Position numbers and translations under genes: made by a program
From: Bradyrhizobium sp. CCGB12
Lineage (GTDB): Bacteria > Pseudomonadota > Alphaproteobacteria > Rhizobiales > Xanthobacteraceae
Direction of reading: 5' to 3'
NCBI RefSeq assembly: GCF_024199845.1
Contig: NZ_JANADO010000001.1
Coordinates: forward strand, 4,526,001 to 4,590,000
Length of the DNA stretch: 64,000 nucleotides
The notes under the pieces: generated by a model
Seen by the model: only the letters and a program-made list of their open reading frames with translations
The model's database searches: none
What the model was told of the DNA's origin: nothing
Shown: positions 23,970 through 33,455 of the stretch, piece by piece
Layout of the letters: each line of letters starts with the position of its first letter
How positions within the stretch are numbered: position 1 is the first letter of the stretch

Positions 23970-25898
23970 CTACGCGACCCCCGCCCGCTTCGGCTCGATG
24001 ATCTCGAACATGCGCGGGAATTCGTCCATCAGGCCCATCAGCTCTGCAAGCTTGATCGGATTGCCCGATAGCTCGACCTTGCCGGCGGCCACCGCTTCCG
24101 GAAAACTCGTCAGCTTCGCGATCACCTCATCGAGCGTTGCTCGCGCCAGCGTAAAGCTTGCGTCCGCATCCTCCGCCTGCACGCCCTCCGTATAGGTCAG
24201 CGCACAGTTCTCCAGATTGAGCGCGAACGTCTCGCCGGTGTCGGAAAAGCCCCAGTTCAGCACGATGCGCTTGCCTTCCGCCTTCGGACCGTTGAGGCGG
24301 ATGCCGAGCACGTCCCAGAGCTGCCCGGTGCGCAGCGCGGCCAGCGTCTCCCGCGGCATCGGCGGGCGCGGCGGCGCCTTCGGCATGCCCCGGCGCAATT
24401 CCTGCGCGCCGAACAGATAGGCATTGCGCCAGGTCGCACTCTCGGCGGCATAGCCGAGTTGCTCGAGCGTATCCGCCAGCAGCCCGCGCGCCGCCTGATT
24501 GTCCGGCTCGGCGAAGACGAGGTGGCCGAGCGCTTGCGCGACAAAGCGAAACTCGCCCTTGTCGAAGTCCGTGCGCGCCCGCGTCAGGATGGCGTCTGCG
24601 CCACCCATGTACTCGACATATTTCCTGCCGGACTCGACCGGCGGCAGCGGATCGAGATTGACCGGATTGGCATCGTACCAGCCGAGGTACTTTTGGTAGA
24701 TCGCCTTCACATTGTGCCGGATATGGCCGTAATAGCCGCGGCCATGCCAGGCACCTTCCAGGCTCTTCGGCAACTGGATCGTCTCGGCGATCTCGGCCGC
24801 GGTGAGGCCGTGGTTCATCAAGCGGATGGTCTGGTCATGCGCGAACTTGTAGAGGTCGCGCTGCTGCCGGATCATCGTGCCGATCCGCTCGCGCCCCCAT
24901 ACCGGCCAGTGATGCTGGCCGCACATCGCCTCCGCCTTGCCGTCCCAGAGAAGCAGGGCCTCACCCAGATACTTAGACCAGGCCAGCGCGTCGCGCACAT
25001 CGGCGCCGCGGAACGGCAGCAGATTGTGAAAATTGTGCGTGCAGTTCTCGGCGAGGTTCAACAGCTTGTAGCGCGGAATGAAGAAGTGCATCTCCGCCGG
25101 CGCCTCGCTGTTCGGCGCCATCTGGAATTCGAACTCGACGCCGTCGATCAGGCGCCTGTCGCCGGTCGCCATGATCAAATCGGTCGGGCGCAGCAGTGCC
25201 ACCGATCCCGCTGCCATCGACTTGCCGAGCCCGCAATCCACCTGTCCGCGCACACCCTTGGCGAGGAACGGGCCGAACTGGTATTGCGCCCGCCGCAGCA
25301 TCGCCGGCCCCGCGATGATATTCTCGGAGACGGCGTGCTCCATGAACAGGTTCGGCGCGATGATCGGCACGCGGCCAGTTGCGAGCGCATCCTCCTCCAA
25401 CACGCCGCGCGCGCCGCCCCAATGGTCCGTATGCGTGTGGGTAAAGATGACGGCCGCGACCGGCCGCGGGCCCCGGTGCTTGAAGTAGAGATCCAGCGCG
25501 GCGCGTGCGCCCTCGATCGAGGTCAGGGTGTCCACGACGATGACGCCGCTGTCGCCCTCGATCAGCGTCATATTGGCGATGTCGAGCCCGCGCACCTGAT
25601 AGACGCCGGGCACGACCTCGAACAGGCCGTGATGCATGTTGAGCCGCGACTGCCGCCAGAGGCTCGGATTGACGGTCGCCGGCGCCTGTTCATCCGCGAG
25701 GAAGCCGTAGGGCTCGAGGCTCCAGACCGTCCTTCCCTGCGGATTCAAGATCGTCGCATTCTCGATGGTGCCGAGGAAGCCGCGCGCGGCATCGTCGAAA
25801 TCCCGCGTGTCGGAAAACGGCAGCGCGTTCAGCATCGCCTCTTGCTGCGCAATGACGGATGCCGTGGCCTCCTTCGGCTCGCTGCTGGGTTCTGTCAT
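23970..25898 (-). CDS. alkyl sulfatase-like metallo-beta-lactamase-fold hydrolase
   Basis: A 642-residue enzyme of the SdsA1/YjcS type, which hydrolyse alkyl sulfate esters. The metallo-beta-lactamase domain (about 90-370) has the zinc motif THTHTDHWGG, further ligands in the AENCTHNFHN and GQHHWPVWG regions, and GDSGVIVVDTL before it. A helical dimerisation domain follows (about 380-510, GYYGHIRHNVKAIYQKYLGWYD). A C-terminal SCP2-like lipid-binding domain closes it (about 530-640). The start at 25898 has GGGAGG upstream. No signal peptide, unlike secreted SdsA1, so it is predicted cytoplasmic. The upstream TRAP transporter on the same strand may supply an organic anion; linkage is inference. 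Confidence 0.9.
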   Translation of the reverse strand: MTEPSSEPKEATASVIAQQEAMLNALPFSDTRDFDDAARGFLGTIENATILNPQGRTVWSLEPYGFLADEQAPATVNPSLWRQSRLNMHHGLFEVVPGVYQVRGLDIANMTLIEGDSGVIVVDTLTSIEGARAALDLYFKHRGPRPVAAVIFTHTHTDHWGGARGVLEEDALATGRVPIIAPNLFMEHAVSENIIAGPAMLRRAQYQFGPFLAKGVRGQVDCGLGKSMAAGSVALLRPTDLIMATGDRRLIDGVEFEFQMAPNSEAPAEMHFFIPRYKLLNLAENCTHNFHNLLPFRGADVRDALAWSKYLGEALLLWDGKAEAMCGQHHWPVWGRERIGTMIRQQRDLYKFAHDQTIRLMNHGLTAAEIAETIQLPKSLEGAWHGRGYYGHIRHNVKAIYQKYLGWYDANPVNLDPLPPVESGRKYVEYMGGADAILTRARTDFDKGEFRFVAQALGHLVFAEPDNQAARGLLADTLEQLGYAAESATWRNAYLFGAQELRRGMPKAPPRPPMPRETLAALRTGQLWDVLGIRLNGPKAEGKRIVLNWGFSDTGETFALNLENCALTYTEGVQAEDADASFTLARATLDEVIAKLTSFPEAVAAGKVELSGNPIKLAELMGLMDEFPRMFEIIEPKRAGVA

Positions 25899-25968
25899 GT
25901 TGCTTCCTCCCGGCCTGTCGCGCGGCATCTAACCGCATCTCGCAGGTGATTGCCATCGGTGGCGAGCC

Positions 25969-26055
25969 GTAGCCCGGACGGAGCGAAGCGTAATCCGGGA
26001 AAGTCGTCGTGATGTGAGAAAAACCCGGATTACGCTTGCGCTCTATCCGGGCTAC
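25969..26055. repeat. dispersed palindromic repeat, family C
   Basis: GTAGCCCGGACGGAGCGAAG and the inverted CTCTATCCGGGCTAC frame inner arms CGTAATCCGGG and CCCGGATTACG. It lies between the TRAP transporter and alkylsulfatase-like genes. Confidence 0.85.
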
Positions 26056-26070
26056 GACGTGCCCTTGCCG

Positions 26071-28104
26071 CTACATCCCCAGCAGCCTCGGCAGCCACAA
26101 TGACAGACCCGGCCAGTACGTCACCACCACCAGGAATCCCAGCATCGTCAAGAGCCACGGCCACACCGCGACTGTGAGCTCGGTGATACCCATCTTGGCG
26201 ATGCCTGATGCAACGTACAGGTTGAGGCCGACGGGTGGATGGCACAGCCCGACCTCCATATTGACCGTCATCAGGATGCCGAAATGGATCGGGTCGATGC
26301 CGAGCTTGACTGCGACCGGAAACAGGATCGGCGCCATGATCAGGATGATCGAGGACGGCTCCATCACGTTGCCCGCCACCAGCAGCAGCAGGTTGACCAG
26401 GAGCAGGAAGCCGATCCAGCCCAAGCCCAGGTCGATCATCCATTGCGCCAGCGCTTGCGGCACGTTCTCATACGTCATCAGGAACGAGAACAGGACCGCG
26501 TTGGTGATGATGTAGAGCAGCATCGCCGAAAGGTTCGCCGATGACAGCAGCACCCGTGGCACGTCGCGCAGCTTCAGATCCTTGTAGATGAACACTGCGA
26601 CGATGAAGGCGTAGACCGCGCTGACGGCGGCAGCTTCCGTCGGCGTGAACAGGCCGGTGTAGATGCCGCCGAGCACGATCACGATCAGCAGAATGCCCCA
26701 TATCGACTTACGGAACGCATCGAAGCGCTCGCCGAAAGTTGCCTTCCGCATCCTTGGATAGTCGTTGCGCCAGGCGCGATAGAACGTCGTTGCGCCGAGC
26801 AGCGTGGCCAGCACAAGCCCCGGCACGATGCCCGCGATGAACAGCTTGCCCACCGAGGTGTTTGTGGAGACGGCGTAGAGAACCATCGGGATCGACGGCG
26901 GAATGAGAATCCCGAGCGAGCCTGATGTCGTGATCACCCCTGCCCCGAACCGCTTCGGAAACCCTTGCGCGACCATCGCAGGCAGGATCACTGAACCGAT
27001 CGCCACCACGGTCGCCGGCGAGGAGCCGGAAATCGCCGCGAATAGCGCGCAGGCGACCACGCCCGACAGAGCGAGGCCGCCGTACCAATGGCCGACCAGC
27101 GAGGTCGCGAAGGTGATCATCCGGCGCGCCACGCCGCCATGGGTCAGGAAGTTGCCGGCAAGGATGAAGAACGGGATCGCCATGATCTCGAAATTCTCGA
27201 TGCCGGTGAACAGCTTCAGCGCCACCGATTCCGTGCGCACGTCGGTCAGCGTGAACATGAAGCTGAGCACGGTCAGACCGAGCGCGATCGAGATCGGCAT
27301 GCCCGTCAGCATCAACGAGAGCAGTAGTGCGAAAACGATGAGGACGCGCAGGCCTTGCGGCAAGGTGATGACGTGGCCCGCATGCGCGAAACATACGGCG
27401 ACGATCAGCACTGGCACCAACATCAGGATCCAGCCGAGCGGGCTGCGCTCGTCGCGGACGACCTGGCTGGGTGTGACCGGGGCCGGATGCACCGGATCGG
27501 CCTCGACGCCCTCGACGTCGGCCACGTCGTGATGCGGCAGCTCGCCGGTGCGGTAGAACGACCAGGCGACCTGGAGGAAGCGGAAGCACATCAAGCCGGA
27601 GCCGAGCGGGATGGTGAGATACACCATCCACATCGGCGCTTCGAGGTCATTGGATTGCTGGCCGGTCTGCCACATCTGGCTGACGAACGCGGCGCCGAAA
27701 TAGCCCACGATGGCGGTGAAGAGCGCGCCGCACAGGAGCCCGAAGGTGATGACGCGGCGGCGCGATCCGCCCGGAAGGATGTTGACGAGCACGTCGACGC
27801 CGACATGGATGCCGGTGCGCACGCCATAGGCCGCGCCGAACTTCGCCATCCAGATGAACATGTAGATGCAGAGCTCTTGCGCCCAGGACAGATCGAGCGC
27901 GGCAAGCCAGACGAACGTCGCGCGCGCGGGGACGGCGAGGAAAGCCAGGTTGCGCGCTTCCGCCCATCTGGCGATGTCGATGGAAAGTCCGGCGCCGTAG
28001 CGATGCAGCACCGCGACGAAGATCAGCGACGTTGCAGCCGCGATCAACGTCGCGATCAGCCATTCCTCGAGATGATTGAGGAAACGATTCAGCACACGCA
28101 GCAA
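26071..28104 (-). CDS. TRAP transporter, fused small and large membrane subunits (DctQ-DctM)
   Basis: A 677-residue membrane protein. Residues about 1-195 are the four-span DctQ part (LSWAQELCIYMFIWMAKFG, GVRTGIHVGVDVLV). After a hydrophilic linker (about 200-225), residues 230-677 form the DctM part, with the family motifs GMPISIALGL, SGSSPATVVAIGSVILP, PSIPMVLYAV and GLCHPPVGLNLYV. Normally these are two genes; fusion is known in a subset of TRAP systems. The start is uncertain: TTG at 28104 or a nearby GTG. The cognate binding protein gene lies 96 bases upstream. It drives sodium-coupled uptake of an organic acid. Confidence 0.92.
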   Translation of the reverse strand: MLRVLNRFLNHLEEWLIATLIAAATSLIFVAVLHRYGAGLSIDIARWAEARNLAFLAVPARATFVWLAALDLSWAQELCIYMFIWMAKFGAAYGVRTGIHVGVDVLVNILPGGSRRRVITFGLLCGALFTAIVGYFGAAFVSQMWQTGQQSNDLEAPMWMVYLTIPLGSGLMCFRFLQVAWSFYRTGELPHHDVADVEGVEADPVHPAPVTPSQVVRDERSPLGWILMLVPVLIVAVCFAHAGHVITLPQGLRVLIVFALLLSLMLTGMPISIALGLTVLSFMFTLTDVRTESVALKLFTGIENFEIMAIPFFILAGNFLTHGGVARRMITFATSLVGHWYGGLALSGVVACALFAAISGSSPATVVAIGSVILPAMVAQGFPKRFGAGVITTSGSLGILIPPSIPMVLYAVSTNTSVGKLFIAGIVPGLVLATLLGATTFYRAWRNDYPRMRKATFGERFDAFRKSIWGILLIVIVLGGIYTGLFTPTEAAAVSAVYAFIVAVFIYKDLKLRDVPRVLLSSANLSAMLLYIITNAVLFSFLMTYENVPQALAQWMIDLGLGWIGFLLLVNLLLLVAGNVMEPSSIILIMAPILFPVAVKLGIDPIHFGILMTVNMEVGLCHPPVGLNLYVASGIAKMGITELTVAVWPWLLTMLGFLVVVTYWPGLSLWLPRLLGM

Positions 28105-28200
28105 CTTGGTCCCCCAGTATTGGCTCGTCCATTCAAGAGCGAAACGGCCGGGAGTGCGATCACCCCCGACCGTTGATATTGTTCGTATAGGGCGCGGTCG

Positions 28201-29202
28201 TCAGTTCATCTTGACGTCGAGTTCCTTGGCGACGAGATCGAGCACCTCCTGCCCGACCCGGCCCTTCGCCCATTTGTAGGTCGGCTGCATCGCCTCCTGC
28301 CATGCCTTGCGGTCGGCGTCAGTCAGATAATGCAGCGTGGTCTTGCCCGTCTTCTTGATCTGCGCCAGCGCGTCCTCGTTCTCCTGATGCGCAATCTGAT
28401 TGGTGTAGTCGGTCGCCTCGTTCATTGCCTTTTCGAGCTGGGTGCGGATATCAGGCGGCAGGCCCGACCAGAATTTCGAGTTGACGATGACGGCATATTG
28501 CAGATGCGCGTGATAGGACACGGTGATGTCCTTCTGCACTTCGTAGAACTTCTGCGTCAAATAGTTGGACGCCGTGTTCTCGCAGCCGTCGACCACGCCG
28601 GTCTGGAGCGCCTGGTAGACTTCGGAGAACGCCATGATCTGGGGGATCGATCCGATCAGGCGGAAATACTGATCGGCAACCTTCGATCCCGAGATGCGGA
28701 ACTTGAGGCCCTGGAAATCGGTCGGCTTCATCAGCGGGCGATTGGCGGAGACCATGTGGAAGCCGTTGTCCCAATAAACGAGCCCGGTGATGCCCTTGGC
28801 CTCGAGCTTCTGGAACAGCCACTTGCCGATCGTGCCCTTCATCGCGTTGGAATAGGTCGCATCATCCTTGAACAACCAGGGCAGGTCGAGCGCCTCGAAC
28901 TCCTTGATGCCGAGCGGCGCGAATTTCGCGGTCGAAGGCGCGAGCATCTGCACCGAGCCGAGCTGAAGCGCCTCGATCTCCTCCTTGTCCTTGTAGAGCG
29001 TGGAGTTCGGGTAGACTTCGACCTTGACCTTGCCGTCGGTGTATTTCTCGGCGAGCTCCTTGAACTTCATCGCGCCCTTGCCCTTCGGGGTGTCGTTGGC
29101 GACGACGTGGCTGAACTTGATGACGATCGGATTCTGGGCCTGGGCAATAGCGGGGGCCAACAGAATAGCCGTGGCGGCGACTGCAAGAAGCAGTTTGCGC
29201 AT
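28201..29202 (-). CDS. TRAP transporter substrate-binding protein (DctP family)
   Basis: A 333-residue periplasmic protein. The Sec signal peptide (1-28) ends AIAQAQ. DctP-family markers are IKFSHVVANDTPKGKGA, the carboxylate-binding Arg in LKFRISGSKVADQYF, and EVYQALQTGVVDGCENT. The start at 29202 has GGGAGG 7 bases upstream. It precedes the fused DctQM gene and would deliver a carboxylate to it. The ligand is not predictable. Confidence 0.93.
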   Translation of the reverse strand: MRKLLLAVAATAILLAPAIAQAQNPIVIKFSHVVANDTPKGKGAMKFKELAEKYTDGKVKVEVYPNSTLYKDKEEIEALQLGSVQMLAPSTAKFAPLGIKEFEALDLPWLFKDDATYSNAMKGTIGKWLFQKLEAKGITGLVYWDNGFHMVSANRPLMKPTDFQGLKFRISGSKVADQYFRLIGSIPQIMAFSEVYQALQTGVVDGCENTASNYLTQKFYEVQKDITVSYHAHLQYAVIVNSKFWSGLPPDIRTQLEKAMNEATDYTNQIAHQENEDALAQIKKTGKTTLHYLTDADRKAWQEAMQPTYKWAKGRVGQEVLDLVAKELDVKMN

Positions 29203-29413
29203 GAAGTAACCTCCCAACAACCTCTGAAACCGGGTTCTTTTTGTTTTGCAGCCCGATTTTGCACGTCAGTAGTGGCAGCAATCCGCCACGCGAACAACTA
29301 GACCTAAGCCCAATTTGCCGCAGCCAAGCTATCTTGGCGACGACCGGATGCGCAACCCGGAAGCCGCTCCTGTCCAAGGGAACGAGCATCCATATCGCGT
29401 TGCGGCAGTGCAA

Positions 29414-30184
29414 TCAGCCCTTGCGCTGGGCGACCATGAAGAGACGCCGGAACGGGAACAGCGTCTGCCCCGCCGCATTCTTCGGATAGGCCTTTGCGAC
29501 GCGCGTCCCATAGGCCGCTTCGAACGCGGCCTTCTCATCGCCCTGCAAGACATCGAGATAGCGCGTCAGCCAGGTCCCCTTGGTCCATTCCTTCACGGGA
29601 TTGTCGCCTTCGAGCACTTGCAGATATTCGGTCTCCCAGATGTCGATATTGGCCGACAGCGGTGCGAGAAGGTCGTGATAAAAGGCCGGCCCTTCGACCG
29701 GCGGTGGGGTGACGAGGTGCTCGACCTTGGATCGCCAAGGACCGTTCAGGGCCGTCTCGCCGATCAGCACATGCGAAGGGGCCAGAAAATTGCGCGGCAT
29801 CTGCACGGCGAGCATGCCGCCGGGCGTCACCTTCTCCATCACCGACGGAAACAGTGCCGCATGATTGGGCAGCCAGTGCAGTGCGGCATTGGAATAGACG
29901 ACATCGTATTGCTGCGCGGGGCGCCAGCGGCCGAGGTCCTCATGCGACCATTCCACGTCCGGCGCCGCCTTGCGGCCCGCCGCGACCATCTCGGCCGAAC
30001 CCTCGACGCCCGTCACCGTCGCCTCTGGCCAGCGCTCCTTGATCAGCTTGGTGACGTTGCCGGCACCGGCGCCAAGATCGGCGACCGTACGCGGGCCAAA
30101 ATCCGGAATCCGCATCAACAGATCGACGGCGGGCCGAAGCCGATGCCCGGAGAACTTCAGATATTGCTGCGGATCCCAAACCAT
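29414..30184 (-). CDS. tam: trans-aconitate 2-methyltransferase
   Basis: A 256-residue SAM-dependent methyltransferase matching Tam, which methylates trans-aconitate, a spontaneous inhibitor of aconitase. Features: MVWDPQQYLKFSGHRLRPAVDLL at the start, motif I VADLGAGAGN, motif II GVEGSAEMV, motif IV DVVYSNAALHWLP and the Tam-like MPRNFLAPSH. Length matches. It is divergent from an SDR gene (144 bases apart) and not obviously in an operon with the TRAP genes downstream. Confidence 0.93.
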   Translation of the reverse strand: MVWDPQQYLKFSGHRLRPAVDLLMRIPDFGPRTVADLGAGAGNVTKLIKERWPEATVTGVEGSAEMVAAGRKAAPDVEWSHEDLGRWRPAQQYDVVYSNAALHWLPNHAALFPSVMEKVTPGGMLAVQMPRNFLAPSHVLIGETALNGPWRSKVEHLVTPPPVEGPAFYHDLLAPLSANIDIWETEYLQVLEGDNPVKEWTKGTWLTRYLDVLQGDEKAAFEAAYGTRVAKAYPKNAAGQTLFPFRRLFMVAQRKG

Positions 30185-30328
30185 CGCTCGCGCCTTTTCT
30201 TTTTCGTGTTTCCTTCGCCGAAGCACTTGGTTACCACTGCTCGTCCCGGTCGGGCAAATCACCCCGGCAGGGACAAGGCAGGAAACGAACCGCAACAAGC
30301 AAAAAAGCAAACAAGAGAGCGTGTGACC

Positions 30329-31072
30329 ATGGACCTCGGGCTCAAATCGAAAACCGCTGTCGTCACCGGCGCAAGCATCGGCATCGGCCGCGCCATCGCC
30401 AAGGGCCTCGCAGCCGAAGGCGTGCGCGTCGTCGGCGTTGCGCGGCGCACCGACCTGCTCGCCGAACTCGTGAAAGAGGTCGGCTCCGGATTGATCACGC
30501 CGTTCGAGCAGGATGTGATGGCCAAGGACGCCGCGGAGAAGATCGCGACATTCGCGCTGAAGGAGCTCGGCCACGTCGACATCCTCATCAACAATGCCGG
30601 CGGCAGCCGCCCCCTCCCCGTCGATGCGCCCGACAGCAAATGGGACGAGGCGATCGCGCTCAACTTCACCAGCTACCGCCGCATCGCGCACGCGCTGCTG
30701 CCGCAGATGATCGAACGCAAATGGGGCCGCATCGTCAACATCACCGGCAAGTCCGAGCCGGAAGGCCTGAACGCCGCGTTCGCCGCCAAGGCGGCCGTGC
30801 ACGCCTGGGCCAAGGGCCTGTCGCGCGAGATCGGCGAGCACGGCATCACCATCAACTGCATCCCGCCCGGCCGCATCATGAGCGAGCAGATCCGCCGCAA
30901 CTATGCGCCAGACTATCGCGAGCGCTTTGCGGAGGAAGAGATTCCGGTCGGCTATTGGGGCGAGCCAGAAGACCTCGCGGCGCTCGCGGTGTTTCTGGCC
31001 TCACCGGTGGCACGCTACATCACGGGCACGGTGATCCCGGTGGATGGGGGATTGCGGAGGTATCAGTTCTAA
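30329..31072 (+). CDS. SDR-family protein with altered active site
   Basis: A 247-residue short-chain dehydrogenase fold. The cofactor loop TGASIGIGRAIAKGL and VVGVARR (Arg favouring NADP) are intact, as is NNAGG. At the active site, the usual Tyr-x-x-x-Lys reads Ala-Phe-Ala-Ala-Lys (LNAAFAAKAAVHAW), so the catalytic Tyr is replaced by Ala. The serine loop (VNITGKSEPEG) is also shorter than normal. It may therefore be a non-reductase SDR, or use another residue. The C-terminus (GTVIPVDGGLRRYQF) is typical. The start at 30329 follows AAGAGAG about 9 bases upstream. Confidence 0.85.
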   Translation: MDLGLKSKTAVVTGASIGIGRAIAKGLAAEGVRVVGVARRTDLLAELVKEVGSGLITPFEQDVMAKDAAEKIATFALKELGHVDILINNAGGSRPLPVDAPDSKWDEAIALNFTSYRRIAHALLPQMIERKWGRIVNITGKSEPEGLNAAFAAKAAVHAWAKGLSREIGEHGITINCIPPGRIMSEQIRRNYAPDYRERFAEEEIPVGYWGEPEDLAALAVFLASPVARYITGTVIPVDGGLRRYQF

Positions 31073-31163
31073 GGCGTCGGCTCCTGAATCCGGTCAGCCC
31101 GCGACAGCATGCCGTGTCCGCTCTGCTCTCGCGAAGGCCGGAGCCGGTCTTCGCGTTGATCTT

Positions 31164-32129
31164 CTATTCTATGATCTCGTCTGCCATCACCAGGACCCGC
31201 TCTGGGATCACCAAATTCATCTCCTTCGCGGTTTTCAAGTTGACGGCAAAGACAAACTTCGTTGGCTGCTCAACGGGCATCTCCGCCGGATTCCCGCCTT
31301 TGAGAAGACGCTCTACGTAATAGGCTGCACGGACAAATATGCTTGGAACATGAGGTCCATACGACATGAGGCCGCCGCGCGGAATGTACGTATTGACCTG
31401 ATACACGGCAGGCAAATGATACTTCATCGCAAGTGAAGGCAAGTTCGGTCGTGGCGGATCAGCGAGGACGTACGCTACGTCACAGTTCGCTTCCCTCATG
31501 CCAGAAAACGCCTTCTCTATGTCCTCCGGATTTGGAGCTACGAAGCTTTCGGCGGCGATACCGATCGCGTTGGCTGCGCGAATTGCAGTCGCGGCGAGTG
31601 GCGGATGTGTGGGATTGGCGGAGCTGAGTATGCCGATCTTTCGCGCCCCCGGAAAAACCAGGCGAACGATGTCCAACGTCTTAGCCGTGAGATCGTCGAA
31701 CATATTGGCGATACCCGTGATGTTGCCTCCGGGATGCGAAAAGGATTTCACGAATCCTGAGCCAATCGGATCGGTTGACGGCGCCATTACGATCGGAATT
31801 GTCGCCGTCAGTTTCTGAGCCGCGGCGACGGCAGGTGTCGCCTCGGCGATGATCACATCAGGGTCAAGCGCGATCACCTCTGAAAGCAGCCTGGGTAACT
31901 CGGCATAGTGTCCTTTCGCTTCGCGAAAATCGATGATCAGGTTCTTGCCCTCAACGTAACCATCACTCCGTAGCGTGTCCCTGATCCAGCCCTGGATTGC
32001 GCTTCCTGCGCCGGAGGTCACCAAAGCGACGCGCTTCGGCCGGGCGGTCTCGGCCAGGACGCGTCCCGCCATCCCGCAGAGAGCAATGCTCCCTGCCAGG
32101 AACTCCCGACGTGTCGCGGCCCATCGCAT
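31164..32129 (-). CDS. ABC-type substrate-binding protein (TrpX/PF04392-like), orphan
   Basis: A 321-residue exported binding protein. Residues 1-27 contain a twin-arginine-like start (TRREFLAGSIALCGMAG). The two-lobed periplasmic-binding fold has VALVTSGAGSAIQGWIRDTLR, then DPDVIIAEATPAVAAAQKLT, PIVMAPSTDPIGSGFVKSFSHPGGNITGI and ILSSANP. This family binds amino acids or similar ligands. No permease or ATPase gene is nearby, so it is an orphan. Base composition is visibly less GC-rich than that of the neighbouring core genes. It is the last of five left-pointing genes from 36187. Confidence 0.85.
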   Translation of the reverse strand: MRWAATRREFLAGSIALCGMAGRVLAETARPKRVALVTSGAGSAIQGWIRDTLRSDGYVEGKNLIIDFREAKGHYAELPRLLSEVIALDPDVIIAEATPAVAAAQKLTATIPIVMAPSTDPIGSGFVKSFSHPGGNITGIANMFDDLTAKTLDIVRLVFPGARKIGILSSANPTHPPLAATAIRAANAIGIAAESFVAPNPEDIEKAFSGMREANCDVAYVLADPPRPNLPSLAMKYHLPAVYQVNTYIPRGGLMSYGPHVPSIFVRAAYYVERLLKGGNPAEMPVEQPTKFVFAVNLKTAKEMNLVIPERVLVMADEIIE

Positions 32130-32183
32130 GAAATGACCCCAATCGACTTCGAGCCAATATCGTCTCCGCCTTGCCGGCTGACT

Positions 32184-32801
32184 TCACGGTTTGACGTAAC
32201 TCCAGCCTTGCTCCTGCAGCTCGATGACGCGGACGACACCGGACTTAACGACCGTTGCCTGTGGGATCAAGTTGATGTCCTTGTTCTCCGCCTTGCGCAT
32301 GTTTTCCTGGGTGTTGCCGCAGGCCTTGAAGGAGATTTCGGGATGGCTCATCGCGAGCACCTCGATGCGCGGCTTTACCGGCGAAGTATCGTCGCGCAGC
32401 ATGTGAAGGCCGGGACCAAAGGTGACGACCTCGATCGACACGGGTTCGCCGAGGTCGCGGTAGTATTGGGCGACGTTGGTCGCATTGTTGAGTGCGAGGT
32501 TCATCATCGCTGGTTCGTTCGAATTGACCTGCAGTATCAGCTGATGCGGCTTCTTGACGATCCCGGGTTTCGCCGCCTGGGCCATCGCTGCCCGGTTCGC
32601 AAGGTCCTGCTTGTTCGTGCGCTTCTGCGCCGGCTTGCTCGCCTGCTTATGTCGACCCGAATGTTTCTGGTTGCTCGCCTCACTCTTCTCGCTCGCCTGC
32701 GGGACCAACAGGTTGCCTTGCTCCGCCCGCGCGTTTGGTCCGACCAGAATCAGCATCGCTACGCCGCTGATGACTGCCATCGCCAATTTCGGATTGATCA
32801 T
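32184..32801 (-). CDS. exported DsrE-like protein
   Basis: A 205-residue protein. Residues 1-26 are a signal peptide (VGPNARAE). Residues 27-80 are a basic, Lys/Gln/Ser-rich linker. Residues about 85-205 are a DsrE/DsrF-like domain (HQLILQVNSNEP, NVAQYYRDLGEPVSIEVVTFGPGLHML, then HPEISFKACGNTQENM with the single Cys where DsrE-like proteins keep their sulphur-carrying residue). DsrE-fold proteins bind or transfer sulphur. A periplasmic one with a basic linker is less usual. It lies 24 bases after the VasI-like gene. Confidence 0.75.
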   Translation of the reverse strand: MINPKLAMAVISGVAMLILVGPNARAEQGNLLVPQASEKSEASNQKHSGRHKQASKPAQKRTNKQDLANRAAMAQAAKPGIVKKPHQLILQVNSNEPAMMNLALNNATNVAQYYRDLGEPVSIEVVTFGPGLHMLRDDTSPVKPRIEVLAMSHPEISFKACGNTQENMRKAENKDINLIPQATVVKSGVVRVIELQEQGWSYVKP

Positions 32802-32825
32802 CTCGTGTCTCCCGTTCCCTGACCA

Positions 32826-33455
32826 TCACCTTTCCGGTCTGGCGACGGCATGTGGCCATTTGCATGCAGCCCCCATTTTTTCGCGCACGTTCTTGAATCC
32901 GTTGAGCGGAAACTGTCCCTCCTGCACCGCGCCCGTGCGGGTGGAAAGACGCACAACGATGTGACCGTCGTCGGGTAGCGATCTCAGCAACTGCACGACG
33001 TCCCCCCCGAAAGCCACGCCGGAGCCGAACGACGGCGAGGCCGCCGTGAGTTGCATTGGCGGCTCCGCATTGAGCCGAAAGGAGATGGCGTATTCATTGG
33101 CACTGCGTGACACCGTCGGTCCTCCGACGACGACTTCCGTGCGGCCTTTGCGGCAGTGGATTGCGAGTTGCATCGCGGCGCCGTCCGAGCTGCTGACGGA
33201 GGACGCGATGGCGACGACGACCGGCAGATAATCCACAGGCGAGGTCGTCTCGCTGACCATCCAGCCATCATCTGCCCCCCGCCGACCGGGCGGTGGGATC
33301 TTGCGTGACAAATCTTGCAGACATTCCAGCCGGGCTGCTCCCGTCATGGCCGAACAAGCCCGAAGTGTTTCCATGGGATCATTCGCGCTTTGCGCGTAGG
33401 CAATTCCGCAGGCAACATTGAAGGCGACAGCGAGCGGTGGAACCGCAGTCTTCAT
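32826..33455 (-). CDS. exported VasI/TagO-like protein
   Basis: A 209-residue protein with a signal peptide (1-22, ending AYAQ). Two Cys follow in ACSAMTGAARLECLQDL. The body resembles the type VI secretion-associated VasI/TagO family: WMVSETTSPVDYLPVVVAIAS, LAIHCRKGRTEVVV, then GFKNVREKMGAACKWP at the end. No type VI genes are in the window, so secretion function is unlikely here; many alphaproteobacteria carry stand-alone copies. The ATG overlaps the stop of the upstream TAXI gene by 4 bases (ATGA), showing translational coupling. Confidence 0.65.
   Translation of the reverse strand: MKTAVPPLAVAFNVACGIAYAQSANDPMETLRACSAMTGAARLECLQDLSRKIPPPGRRGADDGWMVSETTSPVDYLPVVVAIASSVSSSDGAAMQLAIHCRKGRTEVVVGGPTVSRSANEYAISFRLNAEPPMQLTAASPSFGSGVAFGGDVVQLLRSLPDDGHIVVRLSTRTGAVQEGQFPLNGFKNVREKMGAACKWPHAVARPER

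Noticed and set aside
32184..32801. Link between the DsrE-like protein and the sox cluster
   Set aside because: The genes are 20 kb apart in different contexts, and DsrE-fold proteins have many roles. No direct evidence of joint function.
32826..33455. Type VI secretion component
   Set aside because: The VasI/TagO-like fold alone is not evidence of a secretion system; no Tss genes occur in the window.
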